Source: Diploscapter coronatus (Eukaryota; Nematoda; Chromadorea; Rhabditida; Rhabditidae). From it: a stretch of DNA of 64,000 nt. How positions within the stretch are numbered: the first letter of the stretch is position 1; every line of letters begins with the position of its first letter. This document shows, in pieces, positions 1-15,200 of the stretch. The notes under the pieces are model-generated. The model had not been told where the DNA came from. It did not search any database and saw only the letters and a program-made list of their open reading frames with translations. Where the stretch lies: assembly GCA_964036155.1 (NCBI GenBank), contig OZ038423.1:36843249-36907248 (forward strand). Direction: 5' to 3'. The position numbers were made by a program, and so were the translations under genes.

Positions 1-292
1 TGACACATATAGATTGAACGAACAGATAGGGGGCGAGTTGATCGTGGAACGATGTGAGAGGCAAATTTTGAGAAATGCACGATCCAAGGAAATGGTTAGG
101 AGGAAAATTTCTCCAAAAGTTCAGCTTTATCCATACTATTTTGACTAGAGAGCGTTTGAACTTTATAAATCTTCCGAAAAGATCATGAAGGATGGAGTAG
201 AAGAAAGGGCGGATAAGAATGGGATAACGAAGGAACGTACATTTGAGAAGATGGGATTGCTTTGAGATGTTCTATGGTCACTATAAACTAAC
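1..292. other. intron of the PET-LIM gene at the left edge
   Basis: Sequence after the donor at 291-292 (GAG/gttagt on the minus strand). The second LIM domain must lie further left. No coding exon is seen here. It contains a CATACTATT-type motif near 131, a core shared with hairpin elements elsewhere. Confidence 0.6.
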
Positions 293-3200
293 CTCATCAC
301 AGGCCGAGCATCTCGGTTTGTGCAGCTCCGCGTAGTGTCGCTCGCAATACACCTGCCCTTCCTTCACGCAGTACGTCAGATCCACGAGTAACTGAAATAG
401 AAACGCTAAAAATCTGTTGGAGTTGTTGAATACTGTCATCTCAAGTTTCAACAATGTAATAACTCTTTGTGCATTATTTTAGTGTCGTTTATTCTATTGG
501 CGTTGTGGAGCGAGAAAAGATATGACTTTAATAACGAAGAACTTCCAACCTGATCACAGACATTGCACGCGAAGCAGGGTGGATGCCATCCTGTGGACTC
601 TCCGAGTTTCGGTGCAATCACTGCCATTTCGTTCCTCTCCAGAATGCCTCTGCATTTGTGGCACTCCTGAAAATCGCTGGATTTATTCGGATTCTTCATA
701 TGAGCAATTTGGGAAAACAGTTGCACCATAGCATCGTTGTAGGCAAAACAAGATAGATTTCTTCTTCCATACTATTCTATTTCGTATGCAACAATGTAAC
801 AACTATTACAACTAATTTGCCGGGTTGCCCTTCATCATAATTCGCTCTTTTTCATTTCGTCTTTTATGTCGTTCTCTTGAAATCTCTCGATCTTACACAA
901 ATTAATTGATTTTCGCAACTTCTAAAAAGAACTCACAATGCTATTCGGAATGTTGGGGTTGACGTAGCCGATGTCGAGAGCAATTTCATTCCTGGCATTG
1001 ACGAACTCCTCGTAGACCTTCCTCTCTGGAGCTCCTCCTAGGTGTCTGCAGTAGGCGGGAGACAAGTCTTGTCTGGGCAGCTGCATCACGAGCTGCTTCT
1101 CACGGTACTTCTCCCCTGCTGAATTCGTCCGGGGTACAACATGATTCGGCAGTTGCGCCATGTATTCCTCCACCTGCAACGTTTATCAATCATATTTTTA
1201 TCAAGAAAAAAACAATTCTAAATTTGAAGATCTCCATTTTAAATGTTTTTGAAAGCTTATCAAGCAGTGATGAAGCAGAGCAATGATTCAATAATAAATA
1301 TTCGATTTGATATTTAACGATGATGCATTCAGATAAGAAAGTGGAAATTTCGCAATAAAAATAACATTTCTCTCCAGAATCAGTGGAATTTACCTTCTTT
1401 CGATTCAATCCTGGTGGCACCCAACTGTATCCATGACTGACGCTGCCCGGGGCATCCTTCAGATTAGCTGCAGTGCTGATTGGCATTGAGGCTGAAATTG
1501 TTTAATTTTCAAATTGCATGACTAATTTTTTCTTGCACAATCACTGATAACATTCTCCTTCCCCTCTAGACAATTTGCTGTTTGTATTTGCCTTCTTCTA
1601 TTCTTCAATTCCGAATTCCACTTTGCGCGCGATTTGTTTTAGTCTATTTCGCGCGTGTCCGTTTCTGCTTCTTCCACATTTTATGTGTCAGTTCAATTAA
1701 TTTCAGACACGCTTCAGTAAATTCACTGTTGTTTTCATCGTTTTGAATGTAGTTGTTAAAACTCGGAGAAGAGTTGAATTTTACTGGATGTGGAAATATT
1801 TCGTATACATATAGTTAAAGTAGAATGAGACGGTGTGCAGCAGGCTGGAAACGACATGACTTCTCGCTTTGACTGCTGCCTTTCTGAGCATGCGAAATTA
1901 GCAGTGTGTGAGTTTCTCTCACTTCCCCACAGCTAGTCAAAGGCGGCCAAAAATTCCGCTGCCAAAAAGGAAATGCGGCTACAATTTCCGTGAAAGGACC
2001 ATTGGCTCATGCCTGAGGGAAGGACAGCTTTTGTATATGAATATGCCAGAGGAACATGGGAATTCGAGCTGCAACGAGAGGGAAAATTATGCAGCAGCAA
2101 CAGACCTTTTCATATATACCATATTTTTTCTTGTAACTGTCGCCATTGTCAGTTGTCAAGGAATAGATGGCAAAAGATTGGGATTTAGTGGCAATTACGA
2201 ACAAACGGCAAGTAGAGATGTTGATGAGAGAGTTGCAAAAGTTGTCATTCTCATCCTATATTGAAGGATAGAAGAGGAAAGCTGTCTTAGATAGCCCCGG
2301 TGCAATTAAAAATATCCCTGCTCAAACCGCTGTCATGAAATGTTACCCCCTGTGAGTTCGAGGGTAAACAGAACTGATAAAAATCAATGTCGTTTTAGTG
2401 GGAAAAACTTCGTATGGCATAAAAAGTGTTGCGTTGACAAACAGACATTTTGACTGGGAATGGAATAGCCCTGCTCTGCATTGCTCTGCTTGATGACAGC
2501 TGGCCTCCTGGCCTAGTAAAATGTTGTGCTTGTCCCCGTAATTCTAACATCTTTCCGAGCAAAAGGAATCGTCTTTCACAATTCCTGCTCATAAACAATC
2601 AAATATGCGACTTCCTGAAGTTTTACACAAATTTGCCTAGAATTATGTGCAGAGGAAGTTGTAGCGGAAAACCAGGGTTTCTTGTGATTGTCACGAATTT
2701 TTAGTGGAGGAATAGGGTCAGAAAGCAATTTGAGCATGATGGAACGATCTTCAATCGAAATTTTTCTACTCTCAACCTCCCCTTACCTTCGACTACTATG
2801 CATTTATCATTTTGTGATTGTCAAATTGTTAAGACAGGACAAGTGAAGGCGTTACAATCTTGGCGATGAAAATTCGCTAGCAAATATAAGATCCCCAAAA
2901 TCAGTCCCCCAATTATACGCTCTTCTCTTTTCCGGAAAAAAAAACTGAAAGATTGCCGTGTAAATGCGTGTGGTTATTGGCAAAACAGTGGGAAGAGTTG
3001 AATAAATCAACTGGCAAAAAACGACTGCATTGGCGGCGGCAGAGAAGACAGATTTGTGGAGGAAGAAATGCCCGAATCGCATTCACATTATTCGAATGAG
3101 CTCGCGTGGTCGGAATGCCTGGAGAGCGCATGTAGGCATAATTGGAATCGAGATCTACAGATAGAAAAAAAGTTGAGAAACGTGAAAATGCTCTTTTAAA

Positions 3201-6200
3201 AACCATCTAATTCGACTGATTTGGCTAATTTCTTCAACATAGTCTCAAGAAAAAGTTGTACTCCCAAATTTTCATCATCATCATCTATTACAGTATCCCA
3301 ATTAGAAGGCTCTAAAATTTGTATTGCCTTTGAGGAAGGAGTAAATTAAATATTGGCCAACTTTTAAGAAATAAAACGAACAATTCAAGTACCTGGTGGT
3401 TTGATTCCTAGTCGCTCGTAAACGCTGCCTGTCTGATTCGCTGTGGCCTCGTGCTCGTTCCGATCACATCGACAGTGGACGCATACCTTCCTGAAAAATC
3501 AACGATTAGTCCATAAAAGCCAAGATTTTTTGAAAATTCATTCATACACAATACATTCAGAAAAATCATCATGTTTACGATAAAGGTGCATTATGGTAAG
3601 AAATGCAGACTTTTTGCCAAATTCAGTTTTACGGTAAGAAGAGTATGAACTTCCCAAACGTATATATAGTCTATATGAAAGCATTAATTTTCTAAACAGC
3701 TATAAATTCAGGGGGCAATTCAAAAGGGGACATCTGAGATTTGACTGGCGGGGTGGATTCTTGCAGATTTCATAGCCGTTTCCTGCATTGATTTGACTCG
3801 TCTTATTATTTCCATTCTATTTCCTCGAGCTTTATTTCTCTAGCCTCCATTTTTTTCATCGTTGCCCGAATTGGCATTGCCCAAGTCAGAGGTCTTGTCG
3901 TCCTCTCTCCTCACGACTCTCTTTCTCTATCTTCTTTCATTCTTTCATATATCGGATTTCGTTGCTCTCTGTGAAGCTGCTATAGTTAAAGAGAGCAGAG
4001 CGGAATTCTACCACTACCACACCACCACCAACTATGGGCCTCGAGCCTATGAGCAGGAAGGAAAACGAGGGAAAGGGGGGGACAAGCAGAGAGTGAAAAT
4101 TCGAAACGAATCGCGAGAAATTCGGACGACGAGGGATGCAGGAATCCGGCAAAATAGCGCGCAAAACAGAAAAGACCAGTCAGGCAGAAAATATCGCAGA
4201 GAGGGAAGTCGAAATCCCTGGATCCTGAAGTAGAAAGTAGGAAGCAACAAATGGGGTGGTGGGCTGAACCGCGCGATGTCATCACATCGAAAATCGAACC
4301 AAAGCAAATTCGCCTTCGCCTCGTCCTCCAAATGAAATTCGAAGATTTGCTGCTTACGAAGATATACGCCCGCCAGGAAATGGAAATCTGCATACAAGAG
4401 AATGTCGAGTGAGATATAAAGTGGACTTGAGAGGGTCGGGGAAAGAATCAGATGGAAGACAGAGATATAGGAGGATATTCGGGAGATATGCCTGGGGATG
4501 TGACTTGGGGACTCGAGTAAATGGGATAAGAAGAGGCAAGGAAGGAAGGAAGGATCCTCGCAACTTGAGATTCCAAATCTCACACAAATTTTGCCAATTC
4601 CAACACACTCCCTCCTCCTCCTTTTAGCCCCGCTTTCCCTACGCATTTCCAGTACAAATTAGGTATCGCCACGAATGAAACCAATTACTACCACGAGACA
4701 TTTCTGATAAATGAGTAGGTAGATTTTGCAGCGAAAGTGTACTTATAACCAATTAAATTAAATTAAATTAGCCTAGACACGAGATTGTGAAAGTTCACAT
4801 AAAAAAGATTCAGGAATTTTAGAGACTAAGATTTTGAGAAGTCCAAGTTTTTTCTTGCGAGCAGATGAGATTGAGATTGAATAACGATGAAGAAAGCATA
4901 AGTTCGAGAAGAAGGCATTTTCATTCACTTTGTAAAGATTCGAAAAAAAAATATAGAAATCGAAGTAAAACTAGAAATAAATGACTTTTGTTGACTTACA
5001 CCGCTACATCAGCCCGTACTTTGACCGGCTTTCCTGATTGTGAAGTTGAGGGTTGCTGTTTTTGGCAGTGCTGCCGATGGTGTTCATGCTCGTCCTGATG
5101 GTTTGTTGCATGGGAGTTCGAGTTGTTCGAATTCGAATTCGATGTTTCTGGGGGTTTTTGGAGTTGACTCAAGGGCGGTGATATGGGAGGTCGTCCCGTC
5201 TTGTCGACATTCGAGTGACTGGGAGACTGTTTCTGCTTCTTCTCCTCCTTCTCCTTGTCCTTGCGATCTCGGGAGTTGCTTCTGGCCCGAAGTACGCGCC
5301 CGAGGGAGCGCATAGGAGTGTGGAGTGAAGGGAGTGATAGGTTTAAGATGAATCAATGGAATGGTGCAATGTGGGGTGTGTGTGTGTTCCTGGATGAAGT
5401 CTCTGGGTGTGAAAGCGATGGGAGATGGGGCACACAGAGCAGGCGGAGAGCAGTCAGTCGCAGGCAGAACGAAGAGAGGTGGGCGGAGTCCAAAGGAAAG
5501 GAGAAGAGTAGGACTAGAGGAGGAGAGCACAAGCACAGCAACTATACTGCTTATATCTCCCGCCAATGCAACGAATTATACTCCAACGGGTAAAGTGGTT
5601 TTTGCCGGATGATTTTTGGAATATTCCAGACGATTTTCGATCTGCTATCCTTATGCATTGGACGAGGTGGGCCGGGTTAATCCGTGTCTGAGAAGAGCGA
5701 GAAAATTGCGTTCGAATGGAATAAATCCTCGTCTCGGCTGCTTCCAATCGGAATTGCAGGGAGGAGAAGCGCGTTGACAAGTGCGAAATCTGCTCTTGGC
5801 ACTGGCTGATTTGAGGCCAGTTTTAGAAAGAAGCAAGGAAGTGAGGGAAGCGGAAAGAATGGAGAGAGTGGAGACAGACAGTGGATATGAATATCCCAGA
5901 GGGCAGGGCACTGCTTCAGTGCTCTTCAGCCCTGCAGCTCTTCACAACAAATGATCCCTTCCCATATCCAAGTTTGGCAAGGAATGAGGCAATTCGATTG
6001 TGTTGTGGCGGGACTAATCCGTGGGATGTTGCTGCCAGATTTGATATTTCCGGATTTGGACCTTCTAGGGATTTGCGAGTTGTGCAGATTGTACTGTTTT
6101 GGTAAGCATTCAGCTCAGGAGATAATACAAACCGTATTTCCTGCTCAATTCGTTAGTCTTAGTAGTGTGTAGAGTCGACTCTTTTCCTGCTACTTTATGC

Positions 6201-9200
6201 CGATCTTGGATGATATCACTTTGCAGTGTTTACAGGAATGTCAAAAATCTTCGTGGTATGAGTAATTCCCCTGTGAGATTTGGTTGGGTCTGAGGATTCT
6301 CACAGCCCGAGGGCAGGCGGGTCGAGAAGTGAGTGAATGAGTGAGATCTGATGCAGAGAAGAGAATTGAAGGAGAGTTTGCAAAGACAGGACAGAGATGA
6401 AAGGATGGCACTAAAACTCACACAGACACAAAGACAGATGAATAGGAGGGTTTGAGGAAGTGTAAAACGCTCAAAACGAACGCCTGGAAAAGATTGCAGG
6501 AAAAATGCGCAATATTGAATAATTTGGAAATTACAAGACATGCGAAATAGTATAGGGTGAGATTAGGAAAAATTGGAACAATTATTTTTCTACTGATAGT
6601 ATTTCATTATCTTGTTGTCTTGTAATTTTGAAATTTCAAAATAAAGTTTATTTGACAATTGCATAATGACTGCGCGAATAGTTGGATATGAAAATTGGGG
6701 ACGAGTGTAAAGAATAGTTTGTGAACAGAAATATGCCACCATTTTGCAGGTTAAAATGAGATTTGGAGCGTCCCTATTTTAGAGAAAAATCCCGAAGTAA
6801 GATCGATGCAAAGTTGAACAAATTTTGCATTTTCGTTGGCCCCGCAAACGACAAAACACATTATCGGGGTCCATATCTCGAGGCAAAAAGGCAGAACAGA
6901 AAGAGGGAAGATGGCAAATCTGACATCGACACGCACAAAAAGAAGTTGCGAGGACACAGGAAGAAGCAACGAATATTGGATCTTCCAATAAGTCCTTAGA
7001 ATTAAAGATTAGCATACATAACTTTTAGGATTATTCCATATCAAGAAAGAGTGATAATAATAGCTTGGAATTTTGAAAATTCAGAATTGAGTTTGATCTA
7101 AAGAAATTCTCAGAATTAAAATTCCTGTAATTTTTGGTGAGAGATATCAAAACCAGCACTACACCGTTTGAGGATAACAGGTCCGAAATCTCAAAAACCT
7201 ATAAAAGACAAAAAGAAAAAGATGATTTACCTAAACAGACTGATCAAATCATACAAGCGCTGAATTTTGCAGAGTGGCTTCTTGTTTAGAGTGCTAGCTA
7301 GTGCCGAGAGAATTCAACAGACGCAGCAATGCAGTAACGACTCAGAGAGATATATTTTGAATATGAACCAGAGAGATGCATAAAGAAGTTAAACAAGCGG
7401 ATGGGAAGGGGTGAAAGGGTTAGATGCTGCTTCACAACGACGGTTGGGAATCCGAGTCTAGCTGAAGAAATGGTGAAATGGCTCGATTCGGATTCCCCCG
7501 GGCAGAATTATGGAGGAGGGGCTGCTGTTTGGTATGCTGTCAGAAGGCACACATACACACAAAATGCAAGGGAGGATGAGACAACACAAAGGGAAAGGCT
7601 CGAAGGAGAAGAAGAAGAAGAAGAAAAAGGCAAAGATGAAAAGAGCCTGCGCTGCGCAGATTCCGAGATGCAAAATTCAAAAATAAAAGGACGACGATGA
7701 AAAGACTGAAAGGCGAGATTCGCCGCCACTCATTCACAGAGGATTGCTGCTGGGATATGTTTGAATGAAGTCCGGATAAGAATGAAGAGGGGGTGATGCA
7801 ATGCTCCCCCAAATCCTCCAAAATCCCTCCCACTTAACTGCTATAGAGAGGATCAGGGATAAATCTACTGCAGTCGTAAAACATAAAACACTACATCAGA
7901 ATTCGAAGGGATACGCCAGCGACGAAATTTCCTGTGGGCCTTTGTTGCGTGACGATGTGCAATCTTCCAGAATAAGCAATGGTAGCAGAGTTTCGAGAGA
8001 AATGTCGAGTTTGGAGAGAGCAAAAAGATAACTATAGCATCGCAGCGTCATTCATCAAATTCCGTTTATAATAAAGATGACGCGTCCGCTTCATAGTATT
8101 TTTTGCCACCTAGTTCTACAAATCGCACTTTAAACAAATGGAAATTAGGAGTTGTGGAAGAGGAAAATTCCAATTTTTCATGAATTTGACAATGGTCTAC
8201 CTTGATTTTAAAAATCGAAAAGTAAGCCATCATTCTGATCTTTCTAGCAGAAATGATCTACTTTTTGTCCTATCATCGATTATAATTATTACCTGAAAGG
8301 GACGCAAAGGTCTGATAGAAAATAGGGAGGCATTCTTGGAAGTTGGAGGGTTGGAATAGACTAACACGAAATAAAAATCGGCGAGTCTAGGAATTCCCAG
8401 ATAAGACAGTCTATGCTGCGTCTGTGTGAAGTCTTATTCCAGAAACATTCCTCTCTTCCTCACTTCTGACTGACCCTGGCGTCTACTAATTCATTCATTC
8501 ATTTCTGTTCTCGCACATCTTTCTGCACATTCCCAAAACATCTGCATGTACGGATGATAAAAAGGCGGGGGTAAAGGGGCGGAGTTTTCAGGAACAAGGG
8601 AAGAAAGTCCATCATATTTCGGAGTTGACAAAGCCTTGCAGCATCGTTCCTTCACATTTCAAATGCAAATAATAATTTCGATAATTGGAAATGTCAAATT
8701 CGCCAGTAATCATCATAAAAAGCTGTGAGGATTATTTATCCACCATCTAGTATTTCAAATTCAATGCCACCATCTTCCGAAGCGTTAACAGTTCTATGAA
8801 GTTTTCCGTCAGTCCAATCATTTTATAGGCACAGAATAGGAAGCAGGCTTGTAACTTTTCGAACCGTGGTTAACCACATGAAACGAGATAGTGTGCCTTA
8901 TCGAAAGACAGAAAAAGAGTATGTCTTCTTTTCGCCTCTCGAAAATATTCACTATTCCGTTTCATGCGGTTAACGCGATTTGAAAAGTTGCAAGTCTGAT
9001 ACGAGGCTTTTCTTGGTATGATTCTTCTTATACTGAAGAAACTAACCTCCAATCATGCGGATGGTAAGCGGAGCAACTGCATCCGGACACGGTGCAGTGG
9101 CGGAAGACGGGCTCGGGAATCGAGATGGACGAGGATTTCGAAGTGTGCAGGGTCGACGACATCACCTAAAATTGGCTATCATCATCATTTTTGAAAATAT

Positions 9201-12200
9201 TATTAACGCGCAAAAAATGAGCCCACTGTAGTTCCCATTCTTTTTTGGAAAATAGTATGGGAAAAGGAAAAAGCGGGATACAAGGGGCAAAAAAGTGGTT
9301 ATTCAAGCATAGAGCAGCATACTGGCTCGTAGAAATTTCTTTCGTTCCTTCGACTAAATAGCGTGTTTAATAAACCGAGTTAGAGCAATTCCTGTATTAC
9401 CTAGCCCCCGATGACTGATTTTTTTCCGCGTTACTAATAAATTACTAATTATATTACGTCTGAGAAATTTACAATTTCTTGAAAAAATCGTTTTTTTTTC
9501 ATCAAAATCATTTCCTCTCCTAGGAAGGTGAATTTTTAAAAGAAATAATTTTGGTCATATTTTTCTTCAAAGAAATTTATTTGTTTGATCGTTCTTCCCT
9601 ATATGATTATGCGAAATGCGAATGTGAAAATCGGACATAAAATGATGTCCAAAATAAGGCGCTTAACGTTTCTCAACATCACAGCTCAATTCGGAGTTGG
9701 AGTATATTTTGAGAGACTCGATGATTTTCATCCAGTCATAAAAAACTGCAAAATTTCCTAGTTTTATGCGCCAGAAATAGACATTGTGCCGCGTCGAACA
9801 ACACGCGGTTGAAAGCAGGTGAGCGGAAATTTTGGAAAAATTAAACCTTTTCGAAAACCACGCGAAAACCAGTAGAAGTTACGAATTTCGGAAACATAAC
9901 AGGGACAGGAACGCGGGCTTGTTTTGAACAAGAGAAACAGATGAACACAGATCCGTCAAAAACAAACAAGAATGCATGATGAAATGAGAATGATGCAACA
10001 TCTAATAACTCATCAAATTATAATGATAAGTCATAATCCAATTTCGAAAAATTTGACATACCGCAACTTTGAACTGCATGATATACAGTCAACCCAAGTG
10101 AATAATGCGATATTAAAAATGAATTTTACCCAAGAAAACCTATGATAAAGTCAAGACTGCATTAATAAATTCACTTTTAAAACATCCTGAAATCAACAGG
10201 AAACATCTTGCTCAAAAATACGGCACGCCGTTGTTTTGACTGACTAAAATATGAAGGGGATGGAGAATGGAATGGGAAAGGACCGTGAAACAAATCTCAA
10301 TCTGTGCGGCAGAAGCAGCAGAAACAGAGCAGGGAAGCAAAGCCAGGAAAAGAAGCGAAAAAAGAGAGGACAAAATGAAAATTTGCGCTGGCAGAAAAGG
10401 AGGCGAAAAACAATGATGATTCGTGATGCCCTTTGCCGTCGGAAAATTCAACAATTCGAATGCCTTCAAATTCGCCGAAATTCGAGCTCTCAACTCCATT
10501 TTTCCTGCCCTTTCTATCGAATTTATTATGATTGGCATGAAAACTGCTGAATTATACTGGCGCGAGTTTTCGCATAATTCATTCAGAAACTTAGAAATGA
10601 CAGAAGGCGAAAGTTGCTGAAAAGGACTGAAACAAAACTTTCATTGAATGAGTAAAAGAGTCGCAGCAGCGGCAGCGACAAAATCGTGAGAGAGTGAGGC
10701 GTTGAATAATGGAGCAGAAGAGGGTGCAGAGATGGAGAGATACAGACAGAGGCGCATACAGCAAAAGCAGCACTAGATAGAGTAGTGGCGAAATGAGGAA
10801 AACGGAAATTCGTCCGAATGAAGGCTGTGAAGGCAGAAGGCAGAGGGAAGGCGAATGACAGCAGAAGGAGAAGAAGAAGATACTCTCGATGTGCTAACTA
10901 GGCAATGAGCGGGACAACGGGAAACAAGACAGGATACAGCCGTTGGTCGAGATGAGCAGAGAATGGAGAAAGAAGGAAGAGGTATATTGAAACTTTGAAA
11001 CCTTTTGCCAAATTTGTGATTGTCAATAACTTCCTATTCACTGTCGGCTAAAGACAATAGGATATTGTTCGCTTACACGAATATATATGGAGGTTCCAAA
11101 TAAAACTAAATTCTCGAAGCTTCAGATACAAAAAATGTGAAGACAGAAGGTGACCGTTGAGATGAGAAGGAGGAGTAGGAAATGTCTAGACTTGGAACTT
11201 TTGAGATTTCGTAACCGGCAAAATTTTGCTAGCAGGATTCTCAAAATACAATGAGTGAAGTTGCAGGTAATTTTTGTCACTTCTCAAAATGTAGATCTAA
11301 CAATATTCTTCCGTTCAAAATATTTTCAGAAGAGAAGTTAATATTCTCTGTTCACTAGAACCCCTTCATGCTCACGAATCCTGCGAAACTTTTAAGGATA
11401 AAAAATATTGGAAACAGACAGGATGCGATCGTTCAAAATGTAGGCAGAAGAAGAGAAAGTCAGATACATCCGAATGGAATGCTTATCTTATAAAGACCAC
11501 ACACTTGCACATATTCGTGATATGGAGAAGGCAGAAGGCAAAGAGCATGTGGGAACAGCGAAGAGATGCAGCAAGCAGAAAAAGAGAATCTGAAAACTGG
11601 CAAACGAGTTGGAGGAGGGGATAAGCCTGAAAGAGAGCAGCACAAGCAGAGCTGCCTGAATGCTTGACTCTGGGGTTGCAAATCTGCAAATCTGGGCGAG
11701 GGCCGGCATCCGGACTAATTTCAAAAATCGAATCAAAACAAACGGCAAAACGGCAGAGAAACATAGTGAGCCTCATTCTGATTAGCCAAATCCAGGCCCC
11801 TCCATCCCAGAATTCCAATTCGGAAGAATGCACGCGCATATTTCAATTCAGCAACATTCTGGGTAAAATATTACAATGCGAAAAATGCAAAAGTGGCGAA
11901 TTTGGACGAATAGAATAAATTAAACACTTCGCCATTTTGAATATTTTGCACTATAAATTCGAATCATCACTTGCCTTGTTCTTATTTTGTTTCCGATTCT
12001 CGAAAGAGTTAAATGATTTCGACCTTATATTTGCATTGTTGGGGTAGTTGGCAAAGAGCGAATTTGGATGGGGACTCAAATTCTTTCTTTGAGTGATTTT
12101 TATGCTGCCATTTCGCAGACTTTTGGACCATTCGAGCACGTCTCGGGACATCATTTCTGCCTCCTTTTAGAGTCTAGTTTTCGAATCGAATAAAAGTGGA

Positions 12201-15200
12201 TTGATGTGATTCTAGGCAGCAAAGGGGAAGGCGAAGGCCTGTCATCAGATTTGGATTCTGGTGGTTCGGATGCACAAGTGAATGCACAAACAGAAGAAAC
12301 GACGCTGCTCAATATTTCGGAGGCAGGGTTTAATTGAATTAACTACGAAGGGTGGGATGATAAAGCTTTTTTCCGGATGGATATTCTGTTCATTTTTCGT
12401 GAATTTCATTTTCGCATCTTATTTAGTCATTGCAAAAGGAACTTGCGAAATCAGATTTTCTTTCCTAAATTTTGATACGGCAAAGAAGGGAATAAGAGTT
12501 ATTTGAATTGAGCAGCAATATAGCGGAAAAGACGTTTTGACAACGTTCTTTTGTAAAACAATGCTATCGACTAACCGTAGGTTTCTTAGCAGTGAAATCG
12601 GGCAGCGTCGACTGCGTCAGAATGGTGGACAGTCGGAATTGGTCCTTCGGAGCGGGGGCAACTTTGTCCAGTCTGCAGTACTCGAGAAAGGCGCCTTCTT
12701 CATCGCTGTCTCGCTGCGGTTGATCATAGGAAGAATACTGAAAGCATGAAAATAATGCCACAATGCGAGTTCGTCGTAGTTACCTCACCCTCTTTTCTGA
12801 GAAACAGTATGGAGAAAAGAAAAAAGGGTAGTAACTACAAGGAGTAAAAATACGCACTCTACTTTTCCCTTATGAAATTCAATTCAACTTTCTTGAAAAT
12901 TCACTGTTTTATCCTGGGCTGTTGGAGTGCGAAAAAATTCGCACTACACTGCGCTGAATTGCCAACATCTGTGTTTATTCTTTTGTCAAGATTTTTCCCC
13001 TTTTTAAACCGCTCGACTTTTTCAAATGCATGAACTATAAACTATATGGCTTTGAATGAGTAATTTGTTTTACCTGAGGATCATCAGTGACATCTTCGAT
13101 GTGGAGATGCGAAGAGTTACTATTGTAGGGATTGTTGCACGTGGTCAACATCATCTGAAAATCCCAATTTTCATTTCAAAGTTCACTTTTCAACAATTTT
13201 TGAATACCAATTTTGTCGAGTAGTTTCAAGATCAAAATATTGCAGAGCAAGTTTGGAAAGGGAAATTGACCAGCCGAGAAGAAAGGGAGAGGACTGTTAC
13301 GAGTCAGCAGAGCACAATGGACGTAGAAAAGGGAAGGAAAGAGGGAAAGAAAGGGGAAAAGTCCCCTAAGGCAAGAAAATACACATACACACAGGGAAGA
13401 AGGGGAAGGAAAAAGTAAGCCTGAAGCAGAGAGGCGAAGGAAGAAAAACCTTAAGCAAAGATTTGTGAGTGAAGAGAGAATGAAAAAGATACAGAAATAG
13501 TGATTCGACAAACATACAAACATCATATGGACAAATAAGGGAAGGAGTGAGGAAAGAGGGATGACCAAATGTGACGGTGACGAACAGATAACAGATAATG
13601 CAGATTATGGAGAAATGGATGTAGAGGAACAGGGCGGCAATGCGCTTCGTAACAGTCAAACAGTGAAATAGTGAAGCGGCGCGAAAACATACATAGACTA
13701 ACTCGTCACAAAGCCACAGGGAAAATGATGGTGACGTTCAAAAATCACTTCGAACAGATACATACTGTGGTGAGCAAGAAGTTTTCCAAGAAAAACATGG
13801 TCTTTCTGTACCTTCTAATTCACTAGTCACTAGATTTTGGTACTAGTTCCTCTGAAATTTAGCATACTTACTGAAAACATCAAGTTGCATCGATTTTCAG
13901 AAATACGTTTCCAGCGGACAGGCCAAAATAAAAAATAGAAACCTGGCTCATCTTTGATCAAAAGAAAAATGACTCTAAACAACCAAACAACTCTCCTTTG
14001 TCATTTTATGCGAATCACGAGAAAGAGTGGGCATTTTAATGATCCTCTCTCACGGAAAGTCAGAGAATTGGACGGTTTTGGACCAAATGTGAGGTGATAA
14101 TCCATCCCCAAGTGAAAGGCAATGAAATGTTGAAAACCTGAGTGAAGAGGGGAGGAGAATTTCCGATCAATGCATTTATCGCATAGAAATTTGAAATTAT
14201 ACATTGTTATTATTGAATTGTTAGAGGTAGGAAAGTATGAGTCTAAATAGACGGACGTATTGAAAAACACCATATTGCAAACTCCTCTATTGAGCAACAG
14301 GGGGAGAGGAAACAGTCAAATATGGTCTGAGTGAAAATTTCTCAAATTTGGAGAGGGAGTGTTAAATTTTGAGTGGAATTGAAAACAACATTTTGCTAAA
14401 AGCGGTAAGTCGACTTAAATTTTCAGACAAATTGGGAAATTCGAAACTTCTCTGAAATTTGAAGGAAAGAGCATAAATCCGTATAAACTAAGCCTATCCG
14501 GACTATTTAAAAGTGGTACGTTTGAAAGTTCATAACTTTCCAACTTCACAATTCGAAAGTTGGTATGTGAGAGGAGGAGATCATTTTCCTAATCATCCTT
14601 TGTCATTTTCTAACCCTACATGCTAATTCAGGTTGTGAAGTTGCGAACTTTCCAATTTCCCTTACAAATCGTTCCCCCCATAAACCTTCCTTTCATATTA
14701 TCAAGTCATGTTTCGGCAAATAGTGAAATTTCTCGAGTTTTTACAAAATCAACCTTCTCGGCGATTTTTTCCTTCAATTCTTCAGAAGCGCGCATAATTG
14801 GCTGAAAGTCGAGACTCTCGGAGGCGGAAAAGGAGGGCGCAACTAGAAAATAGCTATGGAGACGCTGGAAGAAGGGAAGAAGAAACAAATAAATAAGCTA
14901 CTGGCGAGAGCACAGGACCGGAAGCCGGAAAACTATTAGCTGGGGGCATATTAATTCCCTCTAGAGGAAAAAATCAGACGAAAGAAAGGCAGATCAACTT
15001 ACGAAAAGGGGACGAGAAATTAGACAAACATTTGTGCAGATAGACAAAATGCGTAGATGGTAACTGATATGATAGATGGTGCGAGTGAGACGAATTGATA
15101 AGACAATAGAAAAGAAGAAGGGTCACGAAGGGGCTGCTGCTAAAAATGGAGGAGGCAGAAGCTGAAAGCTGAAAGCAATGCCGGTTTTCATAACTTCACT

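Noticed and set aside
4047..4646. 199-codon open frame on the minus strand
   Set aside because: It lies in a purine-rich tract, so the complement lacks stop codons by composition. The product is Ser/Leu/Phe/Pro-rich, has no domain, and lies inside a PET-LIM intron.
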